Part shown: positions 12,360 through 24,082 of the stretch, one piece after another
Numbering within the stretch: position 1 is the stretch's first letter
How the letters are laid out: each line of letters starts with the position of its first letter
From: Closterium sp. Naga37s-1
Taxonomy: Eukaryota; Streptophyta; Zygnematophyceae; Desmidiales; Closteriaceae
Direction of reading: 5' to 3'
Assembly: GCA_947471745.1 (NCBI GenBank)
Contig: CANJKZ010000139.1
Coordinates: forward strand, 186,001-250,000
DNA: 64,000 bases
Notes under the pieces: model-generated
The model's input: only the letters and a program-made list of their open reading frames with translations
Databases searched by the model: none
What the model was told of the DNA's origin: nothing
Translations under genes and position numbers: made by a program

Positions 12360-13793
12360 GACTGTCCAGATCGATCTTTCTTTGGAGGACGGAATGAAGG
12401 GAGGCAAGACGTGCTGAAGTAGAGGAGTGGTGAGGGTGAATGGCCCGTGCGGAGGGAGGCTGATGATGCAGCGGCCACGGTGGTGCCACGTAATCAACTC
12501 ACGGCTGCGCGTGTGTCTCTTCTGAGAAATATCAAAGCTGCTGCCACGGCAGCTTCGCTCAGGCAGCCAGGGAAAGGCTGAGCCTGCGTTTCCAAGATTG
12601 CACTCGCAGTAAGTAGTAAGTTGGCGGTGTGAAACGCTTCAGTGAACACAGTATGAACACGACTAGGGAGGTTCTCAGCGTCTAAGAATTCGAGTCGAGC
12701 AATGGCAGTGCGACAGCCTGGACTGGCACATATTGATATTTTTACAGGACGACGCGGGCGGGGGAGAAGAAGTAGTAGTAGTGAGTTCAACTCATGTCGT
12801 CGTTGTTTGCAAACGACTCACACGAACGTGCTTTGTTTGCAGGGCTATACATAAAGAAGACACGGCGCGGCGAAGCGCCAGGCCGCTGAAACTCGAAAGT
12901 CATCCACAAGTGAGGACGTGGCGCGAGATCTCGGTTCTTGCCAACAAAGGAGAGGCCTCGCGTGTGATACGCGTGGACCCGCGGCGGCCATGGGACTCAG
13001 CGCGGCCCGGCTCCCGGAGCTGCCAAGCCGCGCGACACTGTTTCACCATTGGATGGAACAGACTGAAATGGGGACTCGCCACGGCCGACGAGTCATGTGG
13101 ATGAGATGAGGGTAAAGCGATAACAGAGAGTGCCGTTTCTGCTGCCGCGGTGTGCGTGTGACGCGACGCAACGAGCTCCACCTTCATGGGGAAGGTCGAA
13201 ACTCGGCGTGATGCTTCGGCAGCCAACATGACTGTTGAGTCATGATGACAATGGCAGACCTGCATGGTGCACGCCCACATTTTGCCGAGTACACTCCCGC
13301 CTTATTTGTAGAGAAGTAACTCAGTTAATTTACAATTGTGAAGGAGGTATAAGTATGATGCAAATCAGGAAGTGTGCACCACAACAAATATGATGCAAAA
13401 AAAAACCAAACACACAATGAACATAAATACACCAACTATTGCTTCAATCAAGTTATACTAAGAACGTATAAATATATCGTTTGATAAGAATGTAGTGAAC
13501 TTATTGTTTAGAATGCCAATAGTTAATTGTAACAACATACTATGATGTAACGTTTATATCTTCAACAGGAAAGAGCATAAATAGCGTGCATGGCTATGCC
13601 CACTTATGAGTGTGAGTCAGATGCACTTGTAGCCGTTGCAGCTGCGGACGAAGGGAATGCAGATGCGGCCCGGGCAGGACTTGAACGAGCAGGGGCGACG
13701 CTTCTTCGTGCACTTAGGAGGGTTGGGAGCTGTTCGCAGAGCAGGAGGGGAGGGGAGGACAAAGTGGGTGTGATGTGAGTGGATGTGTGGGGC

Positions 13794-13795
<2 letters not shown>
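12360..13795. other. Upstream region of the LRR gene; no gene seen
   Basis: Upstream (in transcript sense) of the proposed LRR start. No convincing exon. 13139-13262 is a diverged direct repeat of 15478-15575 (shared GACGCGACG, CGGCAGCCAAC and GAGTCAT.ATGA). 13300-13570 is AT-rich. Confidence 0.45.
13139..13262. repeat. Copy 1 of a diverged ~110-bp dispersed repeat
   Basis: Resembles 15478-15575 in the same orientation: matching blocks around GCGACGAGTTC/GCAACGAGCTC, CATGGGGAAG/CACGGGGAAG and CGGCAGCCAAC. Likely remnants of one non-coding repeat family. Confidence 0.6.

Positions 13796-13857
<62 letters not shown>
13796..13857. repeat. (GT)31 microsatellite
   Basis: Uninterrupted GT dinucleotide run of about 62 nt. 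Confidence 0.98.
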
Positions 13858-13858
<1 letters not shown>

Positions 13859-14851
13859 ATGTGTTATACACTCAAGCACGTGCACGGACCAGCACACACA
13901 TACGTAGGCGAGCATGCAGGTGCGAGCCAAAGCATGCACACAGGGACAGGCGGGTGCAGCAATGTGCTGGGTACTTGCATGCACACTTCATGGATCACCC
14001 TCCATCCCAGCCATCATTCTCTCCCCCAATCATGCTCTCTCCTCCACATCCGCTCATTCAAGTCAACTCACACAAGTCAAGTGCTGTGTCTATGAAACAG
14101 AGAGCTCTCAGACATGACCTTTCTATAACAATATGAGGCCGCTATTTATGGCGCCTCAAATGTGACACCGGTTTTATGGCGCCTCAAAAACATTCTTCCA
14201 ACACTCGCTCGCACCTCCCCACCTTCCGAAATCTCCTCACCTCCTTTACGATGTTCCTCCCACATGCTTCCCCTGCCTGCGCCCTCTTTCTCATGCTTGC
14301 GAACACACGAATGACAGTGAAATCTTAGCGCAATGTTGTAACTCAGAACCTCCTCCTTACCCTTGCGAGAGCACGTGTCGCAGAAGTCAGTGCAGGCACG
14401 GCAGAAGGCTGTGCCGGAGTACTGCACCACCTCGCACTCCCCAGAATCGCATGGCGTCGCCTCGTAGTTGACATAACTGCCAGACAGCGAGCCAAGACCA
14501 AGCAGCGGGAGGAAAAGCGGGAGGGGTTGGGAGAGAAGCTGGTGGGTAGGGTTTGGGCAGACGTTAGGTTGAGAGATCTTTCAGAATGGGATCGTGAAAT
14601 AGCATGGAGGGGTTAAGCCGTGATTGCACGCTGAAGGGCTTAAGAGGAGCAGCAGCGGAGGTGCGGTGCAGGTACTGCAGAATAGGGAAGAAGAAGACAG
14701 GGTAACAGAGGAAGGGGAAGAAGAGAGGGACGGCTCACAGGTTCATTTTTTTGCTTGCTTGTTTTTTTTTTTGTGTTTTTTTTTTTTTTTTTTTGGAGGA
14801 GGTATATTGATATAATGTAAAAAATCCACAGTGGTAATTAAGGCGGCTGAC

Positions 14852-14923
14852 AGGTACTGCAGATTGAGCATGGCGCCCATGGAGGCCGGGATGGAGCCCG
14901 TGAGTGTTGGTATCTGCAGGTCA
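14852..14923 (-). pseudogene. Isolated LRR exon (72 nt)
   Basis: Reads DLQIPTLTGSIPASMGAML and then LQYL, preceded by CTCAG and followed by GTCAGC, in the same length and phase as the exons of the LRR gene at 1718-12359. It lies upstream of that gene's start, so it belongs to another copy. A decayed partial duplicate (GTGAGTGTTGGTATCC) occurs at 15107-15135. No neighbouring LRR exon was found, so I treat it as a relic; it could be one exon of a gene with very long introns. Confidence 0.6.
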
Positions 14924-15142
14924 CTGAGTGAGGGATGACCATGGTGTGCATGGTGGTATGCAAGTTGAAGTGTTGGATGATGCATGGTCGCATCATGGAG
15001 AGCGATGCAGCAAACCATGGGAGGATGGTTGCATTCAGGAAGGACATGCGATGAGCACGAGAAGAGGGCAATAATAAGGGGCAAAAAATATTATTATGGC
15101 AACAAAGGGTGAGTGTTGGTATCCAAAGGTAAACTGAGTGAG

Positions 15143-16600
15143 TGTTGACCATGTATGATGGTATGCATGGTGGCTTGTGGGACGTTGCATGGTGGCACTG
15201 GCATGGTGCAGCAAAAGTGAATCAAGGGAGGTGGTGCCATTCAGGGGGGAGGAGAAGGGGCGATCGACACGACAAGAGGGCAAAGAAAGGGGAGAAAATA
15301 TCAGCATGGTAACAAAGAGTGAGGGACGTGAAGAGAACTAGGGTCAACAGGAGTGAAGGGATGGCCCTGACGTTCAAGGAAGAAAGAGAGATGCGTTCTG
15401 ATTCTGAGATGAGCATCAAATGTTCACAAGCGCCTTGCACATGTTACACATGCATCTTGTTCCTCCCGGGACACAACGGGACGCGACGCGACGAGTTCCT
15501 CCTTCACGGGGAAGCTCGCAACTCCGAGTGACGCTTCCGGCAGCCAACGTGCCTGTCGAGTCATCATGATTATGACGACGACAGACCGCTGCAGGAAAAC
15601 CGCGCAGTCCAGCTCCACCCCACCTCTTTCTATCTCTGTTCACACGCATTCAACCAACACTGAATTTGCGTTAGGGATCAGCAAGGTGAGCAGAAATTTC
15701 AACTTTGCTGCTAACTCTCCCTTCGCCTTGTCCTCGAAACTCTCATTGGGGTCATGCGCGATCAAGCCGTCATCGTCATCATTGAGAATGTCGTAGCGCG
15801 TGCCAGTGACAAAGGCTTCACCCTCATCCTCCTCAGCGCCAGGGTCCCCGTCGGATTCTTCCGAGACAGCCCGTGTCCCAAATTGCGGGCCGCGCGGGTC
15901 AAGCTTTTAAAACTTGAAGAAGTGGGCTGTGCAAGCTTTGAAAAGAAGCGCACCTGCAATTTGGAACTTTCGAGGTCTGACACACCCACAAGGGTAAAAA
16001 CGAGGGGCTGGCTGGGTTTGGCGAAAAAACGAATTTGACGAAATCAGAAAACACTCGCCAAAGCCCAAACTACCAAAACTCCCTCACGTCAACTTTTTAA
16101 AACTTGTGCAATTTGGGTCAACGGCTTTAAAAAATTGCATCCTTCTTCTTTCCATTATCCTGACCACCTTTCCCACCATCAGCAGCTTGCTCAATCCGGA
16201 CCTGCACGAGCCTGTATTCGTGCGTGAGGGCTCCGAGAGAAATGTGTCCGCGCAGTAGAGCGCGTCCTGCAGCCGCGAAAATGTTCGCAGTGCATTCTGG
16301 GTTCGCGTCTGCGCGGGAGCGAGGTTTCGCGTTTGTGCTGGGGCGAAGGTTTCGCGCCCCTAGAGGTTTCGCGTTGGATCACCGTTGCGGGATTTCCCGC
16401 GGGTTACGAAACGGGAGGAGGCGCGAAAAATCTGTACGCGGCGAAATTGAACCAAGTCCTGACTTCGGGAAGAGAAATTCGCGCAGTACACTCCGTCGCC
16501 GACATTGACCCGCAAAACAGAAAAGGACCGAATCGAAGGAAGTGACATTATTGCACAGGCGAAGTGTGTGTAACTGCAAATGTTGCAGAAACATGAACAA
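15143..16600. other. No gene recognised; includes repeat copy 15478-15575
   Basis: Contains the second copy of the ~110-bp dispersed repeat. 16240-16420 is rich in GGTTTCGCG words. Part of this stretch may be the Copia-I 5' LTR, whose left end I could not fix. Confidence 0.4.
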
Positions 16601-16944
16601 CTACTCCTAGTTAGGTATAAAATTACATGGCATGTTGTTTTCACCTGCAGTTGCTGACTTGGCAACGCACATGCTAGAGTAGTTGTCGGAACGTTCTGCG
16701 TGAACGTTCGCGACTATCGTCGCTTCGTTCCTATATGGTTCGGGTCCTTCCCATTGTATTCGATTGTTCTCTTTTCTATAGTGAAGCTATGTTCAAGCTT
16801 TCTCCCAACACTCTACAAGGCAAGCCAACACAATTTCGTGCCTCAACTCCAAGTGCACATTTCGTGACGAGATTCCCGTGCCCACGTTTTCGTGCCCCGC
16901 CATCCCGAAAACTAGAAATCTCCTCATGGTGCGGTGAGCGTGGA
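16600..16944 (+). promoter_or_regulatory. Right end of the Copia-I 5' LTR and primer-binding site
   Basis: The putative LTR ends ATCTCCTCA at 16926 and is followed directly by TGGTGCGGTGAGCGTGGA (16927-16944). The same order, ATCTCCGCA then the identical 18-mer, occurs at the Copia-III LTR border (43271/43272). LTRs end in CA and the tRNA-complementary site normally starts TGG, so both fit. The site differs from the usual copia TGGTATCAGAGC. A start for this LTR was not found. Confidence 0.6.
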
Positions 16945-17022
16945 ACGACGCGCGAAACCTTCAGATAACCGAGGAGATCACGAAGTTTTCAGGCCAGTGC
17001 TTGCAGCCACGAAAGGCTCCGA

Positions 17023-18906
17023 ATGTCTGACGACGGCGTCGCTTCAGAAGCCATGGATACCTTGGAGGCCCAAGAGGCTGCTATGCGGGAGCGATTCAGC
17101 GATACGGGAATCAGCGCGGAGGACTTGGAGCTCCTGATTCTTGGACTCCATGAACGGTGAGCGCGTGATCATCCACCTCCTCGTGCTGAAGCGGACAACG
17201 GGTCTGCCGCTCTTCGTGCTGAAGACAACGACGTGAATCTCGACAATGGAGGCGAAAGGGCAATACGTTGACTTATACGAGGGCCCGTGCAGGCCAACGT
17301 CACGAGTGTCGGAGGAACGCAAGCGCAGGTGCTGCGAGCAGCCGCTGCTGGGAGTGCACGCGGTGGTGCAAATGGGTCACGAATCTCTGCTCGTCGAAGT
17401 ATGGACGGACGCGCGAGGACGTCTCAGCCTTCGACCTCTCGGGACGTGGGCATCGCCCCCGAATATGGCTACTTCAAGCTCTCACCTGACAAAATCGCGG
17501 TCCCGAAACCGCTTGAAGGACGCCACGACTTCACAACATGGGTGGAATCGATTGAGTCGCTGCTCGAAATCGCGCAACTGAAGAAATTCATGGATGGCTC
17601 CGTGGTACCTCCACCAGACGACGACTACGAGCGCACCTCTCAGTTCCACTCCTCACAACTGCTGACTTTCATGGTGATTTCGCGGTGCTGCTCTCCAGTT
17701 GTTCAAGTCGCCCTGAAGCCGTGCCGTATGCGCGAGGACGCGGGATTCCAAGCGTGGCAGTTCATCATGAAGACGTACAAGGCCACGGACAACTTGTACC
17801 TCGGGCAATTGGAGCAGCGCTTGACGAACCTCGAAATGGGGGAGCACGAAAGCGCCACAAGCTACTGCAACCGTGCTCAACAAATTCTTGCGGACCTGCG
17901 AATGGCGGGCGTGGAGTACGCGATGTCCTCGTACATCACGCACGTGATCAAAGGCCTCCCCGAACGCTATAATCTGCTGCGGCGAATGGTGAAGCTCCCG
18001 AGAGTGCGCGAAGAACTTGACGAGGATTCGCTCTCCAGCTACATCATCGAGGAGGAGTTTACGCTCGAGTCCGAGAAACGCAAGGAGAAGTTGCTTCCGC
18101 ACGCGAATTTCGTGGCACCATCGCAAAAGGGGGGTCAGCAGCAGCAGGGGAAGCAACAGCAGCACGGACAATAGAAGCAGCAGCAGCAGCAATGCAAAAT
18201 TCGTGGAGGTGGAAAGGGAAGCATAAACGAGGACAGCCTCAGGAAGCCGAGCAAGAAGGATGATCGCGGCCATGGCCAACGCAAACGCTACTGCTTCATC
18301 TGCGGCGACCCGGAGCATCTCTCCTATCAGTGTCCGGATCGTGTCGGTGGTGATTCGGGCGATGAGCACGAGGGACCACGCGAACGGGCGAATGCCGGAC
18401 AATCTCGGCGCGAAAACAAGCTCAACGACTCCCCGAATCATAAACCCGCGAACAATGCCCGTGGACAACAGCACTCGAATTCTGCTGGTGGTGGCAACAC
18501 GAATGCGAGTGCAAGCGCGACAACGACCTCGAACACGAACACGAATGGCACGGGCCAAGCTTCGTGTGTGATGGTGGGGACGATCGTGTGTGCTTCACCA
18601 TCAACGGAGACCCCAATTTCGCTGGCGCCTGAGGCAGGTGAAGACTTTCAAGCGGTTGCTGCAGCTGTGCATGCAAATCCATCAGTCGTTCTGCTGGATA
18701 GTGGCTGCTCGCATCACTTGATGGGGGACCGAAATGCATTCGTAGGCATGCAGGATGGAGGCGACGTGAGCCACGTGCACGGATTCAACGGAGCCGTTCA
18801 ACCTGTTCGTGGCCGTGGAACCGTCGCTCTCGAAGGAGAGGGAGGCAAGCGGATCCTCGTTTCGGACGTGAGTGCAGGCAAACCTTTTTTTCGACTGGTC
18901 AGCTGA
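17023..18906 (+). pseudogene. Copia-I gag and protease region (broken)
   Basis: ATG at 17023 lies 79 bp after the primer-binding site and starts a Glu-rich N-terminus (MSDDGVASEAMDTLEAQEAA) in the frame of the gag body. Gag then shows the UBN2/copia core (YGYFKLSPDKI, LLTFMVIS, YCNRAQ, HVIKGLPERYN). After a Gln-rich linker comes a CCHC knuckle CFICGDPEHLSYQC (about 18292-18333) and a protease motif LLDSGCSHHLM. The frame has TGA at 17158 and 17269 and TAG at 18172; near 18870 a small deletion plus a T insertion ends it. Copia-III (43379-48382) is the closest relative here and shows what the region should look like. This copy cannot make a full Gag. Confidence 0.85.
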
Positions 18907-18909
18907 AGG

Positions 18910-20370
18910 ACTGCGGAGTGAAGATGGAGGAAGCGAATGACGAAACCGTGCTCCTCTCCATGAATGGCACCGTTTTCGCGCGCGCGCTACACAGGATGGG
19001 TTCTCTACACCACCCTTCGTCCGTTCGCGCCACGAAATTCGGACCCCGTGAAGACGGTCGCGCTACGGGCAATCATTCCGTCTATCCGTGATTCCGTGGA
19101 CAAATGGCACGCTCATCTGGCCCACGTGGGGATCGACACGATCAAGAAAACGACCGCGCACGGAGCAGCAACGGGCTTAGAAATCACTTCATCGAGCCGA
19201 GCGGACCTACCGTGCGTCTCCTGCGTCGGAGGCAAACTCGTTCGCCTCGCGTTCCCCAAAGAAGGCAAGGAAGCAGCGAATGTCTTGGACGTTGTTCACG
19301 TGGACGTTTGCGGGCCGTTTCGTGTCGCGGCCAAGGATGGAAGCCGGTACTTTCTTCTTCTGAAAGGTCGGAAGACACGCTTCGTGTGGACGTACCCGCT
19401 CGAAAAGAAGAGTGACGCGCTGAAGCGGTTCCAAAAATGGCTGCCGATGGTGGAACGCCAGTGCAACGCGAAAGTGAAAACGTTCCGTTCGGATCGTGGA
19501 GGGGAGTTCCTGGGCCACGAATTCACCGAATTCCTGGACAAATGCGGCATCATTCACGATCTCACATGCCCCTACACCCCACAACAGAATGGGATGGCGG
19601 AACGCGAGATGCGCATGGTTGTGGAATCGGTGCGCACGATGCTGCTGCACATGGGCGTGCAGCATCACTGGTGGCATCTGGCTTTGCAAGAGGCTGTTTG
19701 GATTCGCAACTGCCTCGAATGCGCTTCTCTTCCCCCGGGAATCACACCGTACGAACTCGTTTACGCGGACAAGCCCGATCTGACGCTTGCTCGCGTTCGG
19801 GGCTGCATGGTGCAGTTTATGGTGCCGAAGCACCAGCGCGGTGGTAAGCTGGAACCGAAAGCTCGGTGGGGAGTTCACCTTGGAGTTTCGCCCGCGAGCA
19901 AAGGCTGGGAAGTGCTCGATCTTGTGGCAAATTGCGTCGTCACGACCGTGGAGGCAGTCTTCCACGAAAATCTCTCGCTGGATGGTTGGAAGGCCACGAA
20001 AACGGCGGAGCCTCGTCTCGGTGGACCTGCGACCGTGTTTCCGCCCGTCCCCATGCCGGATTTGTTGGCCCCCGAGATTGACGACGACCTCAATCCTCCC
20101 CCCGCAGCAGTTCAGCCTCATGTCCCAACATCCGTCCCGAACACCACGGTCCTGTCGGTTTATCCGCGGGTAGTACCCGCGGTTCCCCCCTCCTCACCTC
20201 CACCTCCGTTTCTTGTCACCTCCTCTCCTTTGGAGGCGGGGCGGAAATCGCCCTTACAGATCCCGTTTCTCAGTCCTCCGCCTCGACCGCTGGTGACGAG
20301 GGGAGAAATGAGGCACCACGCGAAGTGCCTTCTGTTCGCGCCACCAACGGTCGATCGGACGATCCGTTAA
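18910..20370 (+). pseudogene. Copia-I integrase region (broken)
   Basis: Encodes the gag-pre-integrase zinc module (HAHLAHVG ... CVSCVGGK), then the integrase core with DVCGPF, SDRGGEF and TPQQNGMAERE, supplying the D, D and E residues. The C-terminal part (WGVHLGVSPASKGWEVLDL) is the usual copia tail, followed by a Pro-rich linker. It opens through frame changes near 18975 and leaves frame at about 20330, where the next ORF overlaps. Integrase inserts the cDNA; here it is a fossil. Confidence 0.85.
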
Positions 20371-21881
20371 CCGCGCACGAAACGGGCTCCACGAAAATGG
20401 GTGACACGGAGACAGGGGAGTTGCTCGGAGGCACGAAAACGAGTGATGCTGAGACAGTCCCGGAAATCGTTTCGGACGAAAATCCTCCTCTCCGTCGCTG
20501 CGGGCGCACTACGCAAGGTGTCCTCCCACTTCGCTACCGCAATGTCTGCCCCGCGTTTACCAACACCCTCCTTGCCGACGCTCACGAGGATCCGAAACTC
20601 CCCGAACTGGATCCCGACATGGTCGCGGATCCCGAACGTCGGTGGGACATCTCGACCATGACTGTAAAGGAAGCTTTGGGGAGCTGGAAGGGTGCAGCAG
20701 TGAAAGCAGCGATGGACGAAGAAATCCATACCCTCCTAAAAAACGGAACATGGGAGCTGGTGCCGAGGCCACGCGGAGTCAACATCCTGAAGAACCGTTG
20801 GGTTCTGACGACCAAATACAAAGCGGGCGACACGGTGGCACGCGAGAAAGCGCGGCTGGTGGTGAAAGGGTTCACGCAAGTCTATGGTGCCAACTACGAC
20901 TTAACCTACTTGCCTCTCAGCAGCTATGTCACCTTGCGATTTTTTCTGTCTGTTGCGGCTGCACTTAACCTGAACATCGTGCAGTTTGACATGAAAAACG
21001 CTTTCGTGCAGAGTAAGCTGGACCGTGTGCTGTTCATGGAGCTGCCAGGGCACTACAACGATGGCACGAATCGGGTATGCAAACTCCTCAAGAGTTTGTA
21101 CAAGCTCAAATAGATTCCGTTGTTGTGGTACGAGGCACTTGACAGCGTCCTTCTTGGTGGCGGATGGAGCAAGAGCCAAGTCGATGAGGCGCTCTACTTC
21201 AAGATGGCCACGGACGGAGAACGGTGCTGGCTGATCGTGTACGTGGACGACCTGCTCGCCGCGAGTCGCAGCCTCGAAATGCTGAAGGAGCTGCACGAGC
21301 TGCTGGAAAACGCGTTTGAGATGCGCGAAATCACCCCCGTGGAGAAATACTTGGGGTTGGAAATCGTGCGGGACAGGCCAGCGCGAAAATTGTGGCTGCA
21401 CCAACGTACGTACGTTGACAAGCTGCGTAGACGTTTCGTGGACGAAGAGATTTCGGGTCGTCGCCCGAAAACCCCGGTTTCGGTCGACGGGTACCGCGAA
21501 CGGACGTTTGATGACGACGATTACCAAGCCCGCGAAGAGGAGGAGTATCGCCAGAAAGTGGGCTCGCTGTAGTTTGCCGCCAGCACACTCCGTCCCGACA
21601 TTGCTTTCGCGTGCAACAAGCTGGGCTCTGGGCTGACCGAGCGAAGTGACCAGCACTAGAGGAAGCTGGACCGCTGCATCGACTACGTGGTGAACACCCG
21701 CGATTTTGCCCTCGAATTTGGTGGTGGACCCGATTCCCTGACTTTGGTCAGATACGCGGACGCGGATGACGCGGGTGACCGAGAGGGCCGAATTAGCACT
21801 AGTGGCTACGTTTTCATGCTCGGAGGGGCTGCTGTTTCGTGGGCAAGCCAGAGAATCAAGTGCGTGACATTGCGCATTTAA
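20325..21881 (+). pseudogene. Copia-I reverse transcriptase and partial RNase H (broken)
   Basis: Contains the copia RT start (EALGSWKGAAVKAAMDEEI), WVLTTKYK, KARLVVKGFTQ, QFDMKNAF, YVDDLLAASRS and the RNase H start with YADADDAGD and SWASQRIK. In-frame TAG codons interrupt at 21111, 21570 and 21657. By comparison with Copia-III these replace Gln, Gln and Trp codons. Homology stops near 21878, so the rest of RNase H and the 3' LTR are missing. Confidence 0.88.
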
Positions 21882-23000
21882 CCGTGGGACCCTTCTCGTT
21901 TACCAGCTCAGCCAAATTCGGGTCTGCCCAACGTGAATATGGTCTGGCAATATGCGAACCGAGGGTAACTCTCCCCCTCCATCAACCTCCACCAAACTTG
22001 TGCGTTGAGCTTCTCTATGATTATAACGATGACTTAGAATGAAACTTGATCACTCTGGCTTATGATCTAAAGTTGATCACTGCGCACGACACGTTCTGAA
22101 GTAAAAAAAAACAGGAGGAATTGCCAACAAATTTTTTGATGGCGGACCCAAATTGGGCGTTTACACTTACAGAAAAAAGCAATTGGGGGAATTTTCGCAG
22201 CAGCCCCACATCAGTGATGCAGAGGCTCATTCCACCTTGAGAGGCCACACCAGTGATGCGGACCATTTGCTAGGAGAGGAAATGGCGTGAAACACCCGCG
22301 CGGTTAAGTTACAGTGTCAAAAAGGTGTTGTTCTGCAGGCTTTCGCGGTTAAACTGATGCGCCCAGCTTCGGACTTCAACCAACCTGAACCAAACCATTA
22401 TAAGCAGATCACTAATGCAGAAGGAAGCTTCCCCCATGGCCGTTTTGGCCTTGGTGCGCCATAAGATTAGCGCCATGGTGCATCGTCTCGAGGCTGCACC
22501 ATGTGCGTATCAGCTGATGAGGGGCAAACTCGTCAAGCCCGTCAAAAATCATTCAGCGCGCATTTTAGCACACACCTGCCCGCTCTCAGTATCGAACACC
22601 CACCAACGCCAACATCCCCTCCTTGGTTTTTTTTGTCCCTACCCGGTAAGCGTCAGGGCCGTCCTGATACTAGTGGGGCGAAGGTGCAGTGAAAGCGATA
22701 TACGCCTTCCGCGAGCTTGCGACATTTTTGTTGGAGTAAGGCGAGAATTATATATGAGCATTCCAGAAGGTGCAGGTGTATCGCACCCACCACTATCGAA
22801 TCAGCACTTGTAACACTAGCTCATTAGACCATATAGCGCACGCATGTCAACCGTTGTAAGTCAACTGTTGCGGCTGTTCACTAACCTGGACCGAACGTTT
22901 GCGAGGAATTGCAACAGTCGTAACCGTCTCTACAAGTACAAGTAGCACCCCAGTAAATGAAGGATCGCAATAGTCACTAGCACTGTAGCGATGCCTGCAT
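21882..23000. other. No gene recognised
   Basis: Follows the truncated end of Copia-I. A CCACATCAGTGATGC/CCACACCAGTGATGC near-duplicate occurs at 22206-22258. Nothing else identifiable. Confidence 0.4.
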
Positions 23001-23202
23001 TACAGATGAATAAATGAATGTAACCCTCATAGTACATGGCTAGCTAGGATCTATATCTTGTGTCTACTATTTCTTTATCTCAATCTTGTCATTCACAATC
23101 ACCTTGATCAAGGTTTCCACTACTACAAAAGACTTCCGCTACCAATACTAGCAGACATATCTTATGCAAGGTCCTTTTTCTAGCATGGTATGAGAGCACG
23201 TT
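22960..23202 (+). mobile_element. Possible LTR end with methionine-tRNA-like primer site (relic)
   Basis: The sequence TCTAGCA at about 23181-23187 is followed by TGGTATGAGAGC, one base from the classic copia primer-binding site TGGTATCAGAGC. The upstream 200 bp is AT-rich as in many short plant LTRs, with CTACTA and CTTGTCATTC words. No gag follows, so at most this is an LTR relic of a family distinct from Copia-I and Copia-III. Confidence 0.35.
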
Positions 23203-23765
23203 TGGATTGTAGGATCAGCCAAAACGTTTCTCATTGTCCTCTTATACGAGTACTTCATTAGCGTCTGCGAAAATATATTCGTTGGCATTTTGGACCTCGA
23301 CATGAAAAAACAAATTCGGCGTGATAAGCCTCGCCTCTAAGGTTGACCACTCCGCGAGGGGGTTGCAAATCGTCGTCGTTCAAATTGGCCAGTTCTTTGT
23401 CTAGTTCGGCAGCGTTTACCCAACCAGCCTCACGATGCTGCTCCATTACGATGACTACTGTCTATACGCTACAACTTGCTTTCGATATGGACAGTGCGAA
23501 TATCAAATCATCGACCACTGCCACAGTGCAGACCACACATTCGAAAACCAAAACTAGTATTTACAGAAACTATTCGCAGCGCCGATTCTCGAAGGCAACA
23601 TTTTGTCGAACAAGAAAGGAACCGTGTATGAAACGTGCAGTCCTAAATCTCATAGGAGTCAATATCAGATGTGGCACAACTCATCGACAAGGATGCATGT
23701 CACGTTGAATGGAAACGACTGTCAGAATAACGAACGAGAATGAAATGAACTAGCAGCAAGGTGGG
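23203..23765. other. No gene recognised
   Basis: Short ORFs without recognisable motifs on either strand; may include debris of the element whose LTR end is proposed at 23187. Confidence 0.35.
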
Positions 23766-23769
23766 TACA

Positions 23770-24065
23770 ACTAGGAAACTCTAATTGGGTTGTACCCCAT
23801 GTGGGGCTACCCCACTACAGCCTACAGAATAATCAGCATATAAGTTTGACACACACCCATAGGCAAAGTGGGGGAGAACAAGAGGTTACAAGACCGGTCA
23901 AGAAAAGCAAAGCAAACTCAAGGTGGATCACGAAGTCACCACGCATTCAGAGCACAAGCAAATGGCCACAAGACCAGTTCACATGCAGAGTTATATATAA
24001 AGGAGAACAAGCAGTACATTGATCACAACCTTGCAAGTGAAAGCATGCAGGTATATGTATATAGA
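23770..24065 (-). mobile_element. 3' flank fragment shared with Copia-III
   Basis: Read in reverse this matches 48365-48630 after Copia-III: shared blocks CTGCATGCTT.CACTTGC, AGGTTGTGATCA, GCATGTGAACTGGTCTTGTG and TTGTTCTCCCCC, then CCTATGGG and GTGTGTCAAAC. It lies directly beyond the RNase H stop of Copia-II, which is of another copia family, so the association may be recombinational. Confidence 0.6.
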
Positions 24066-24082
24066 TCACAGTACAAGCAAAG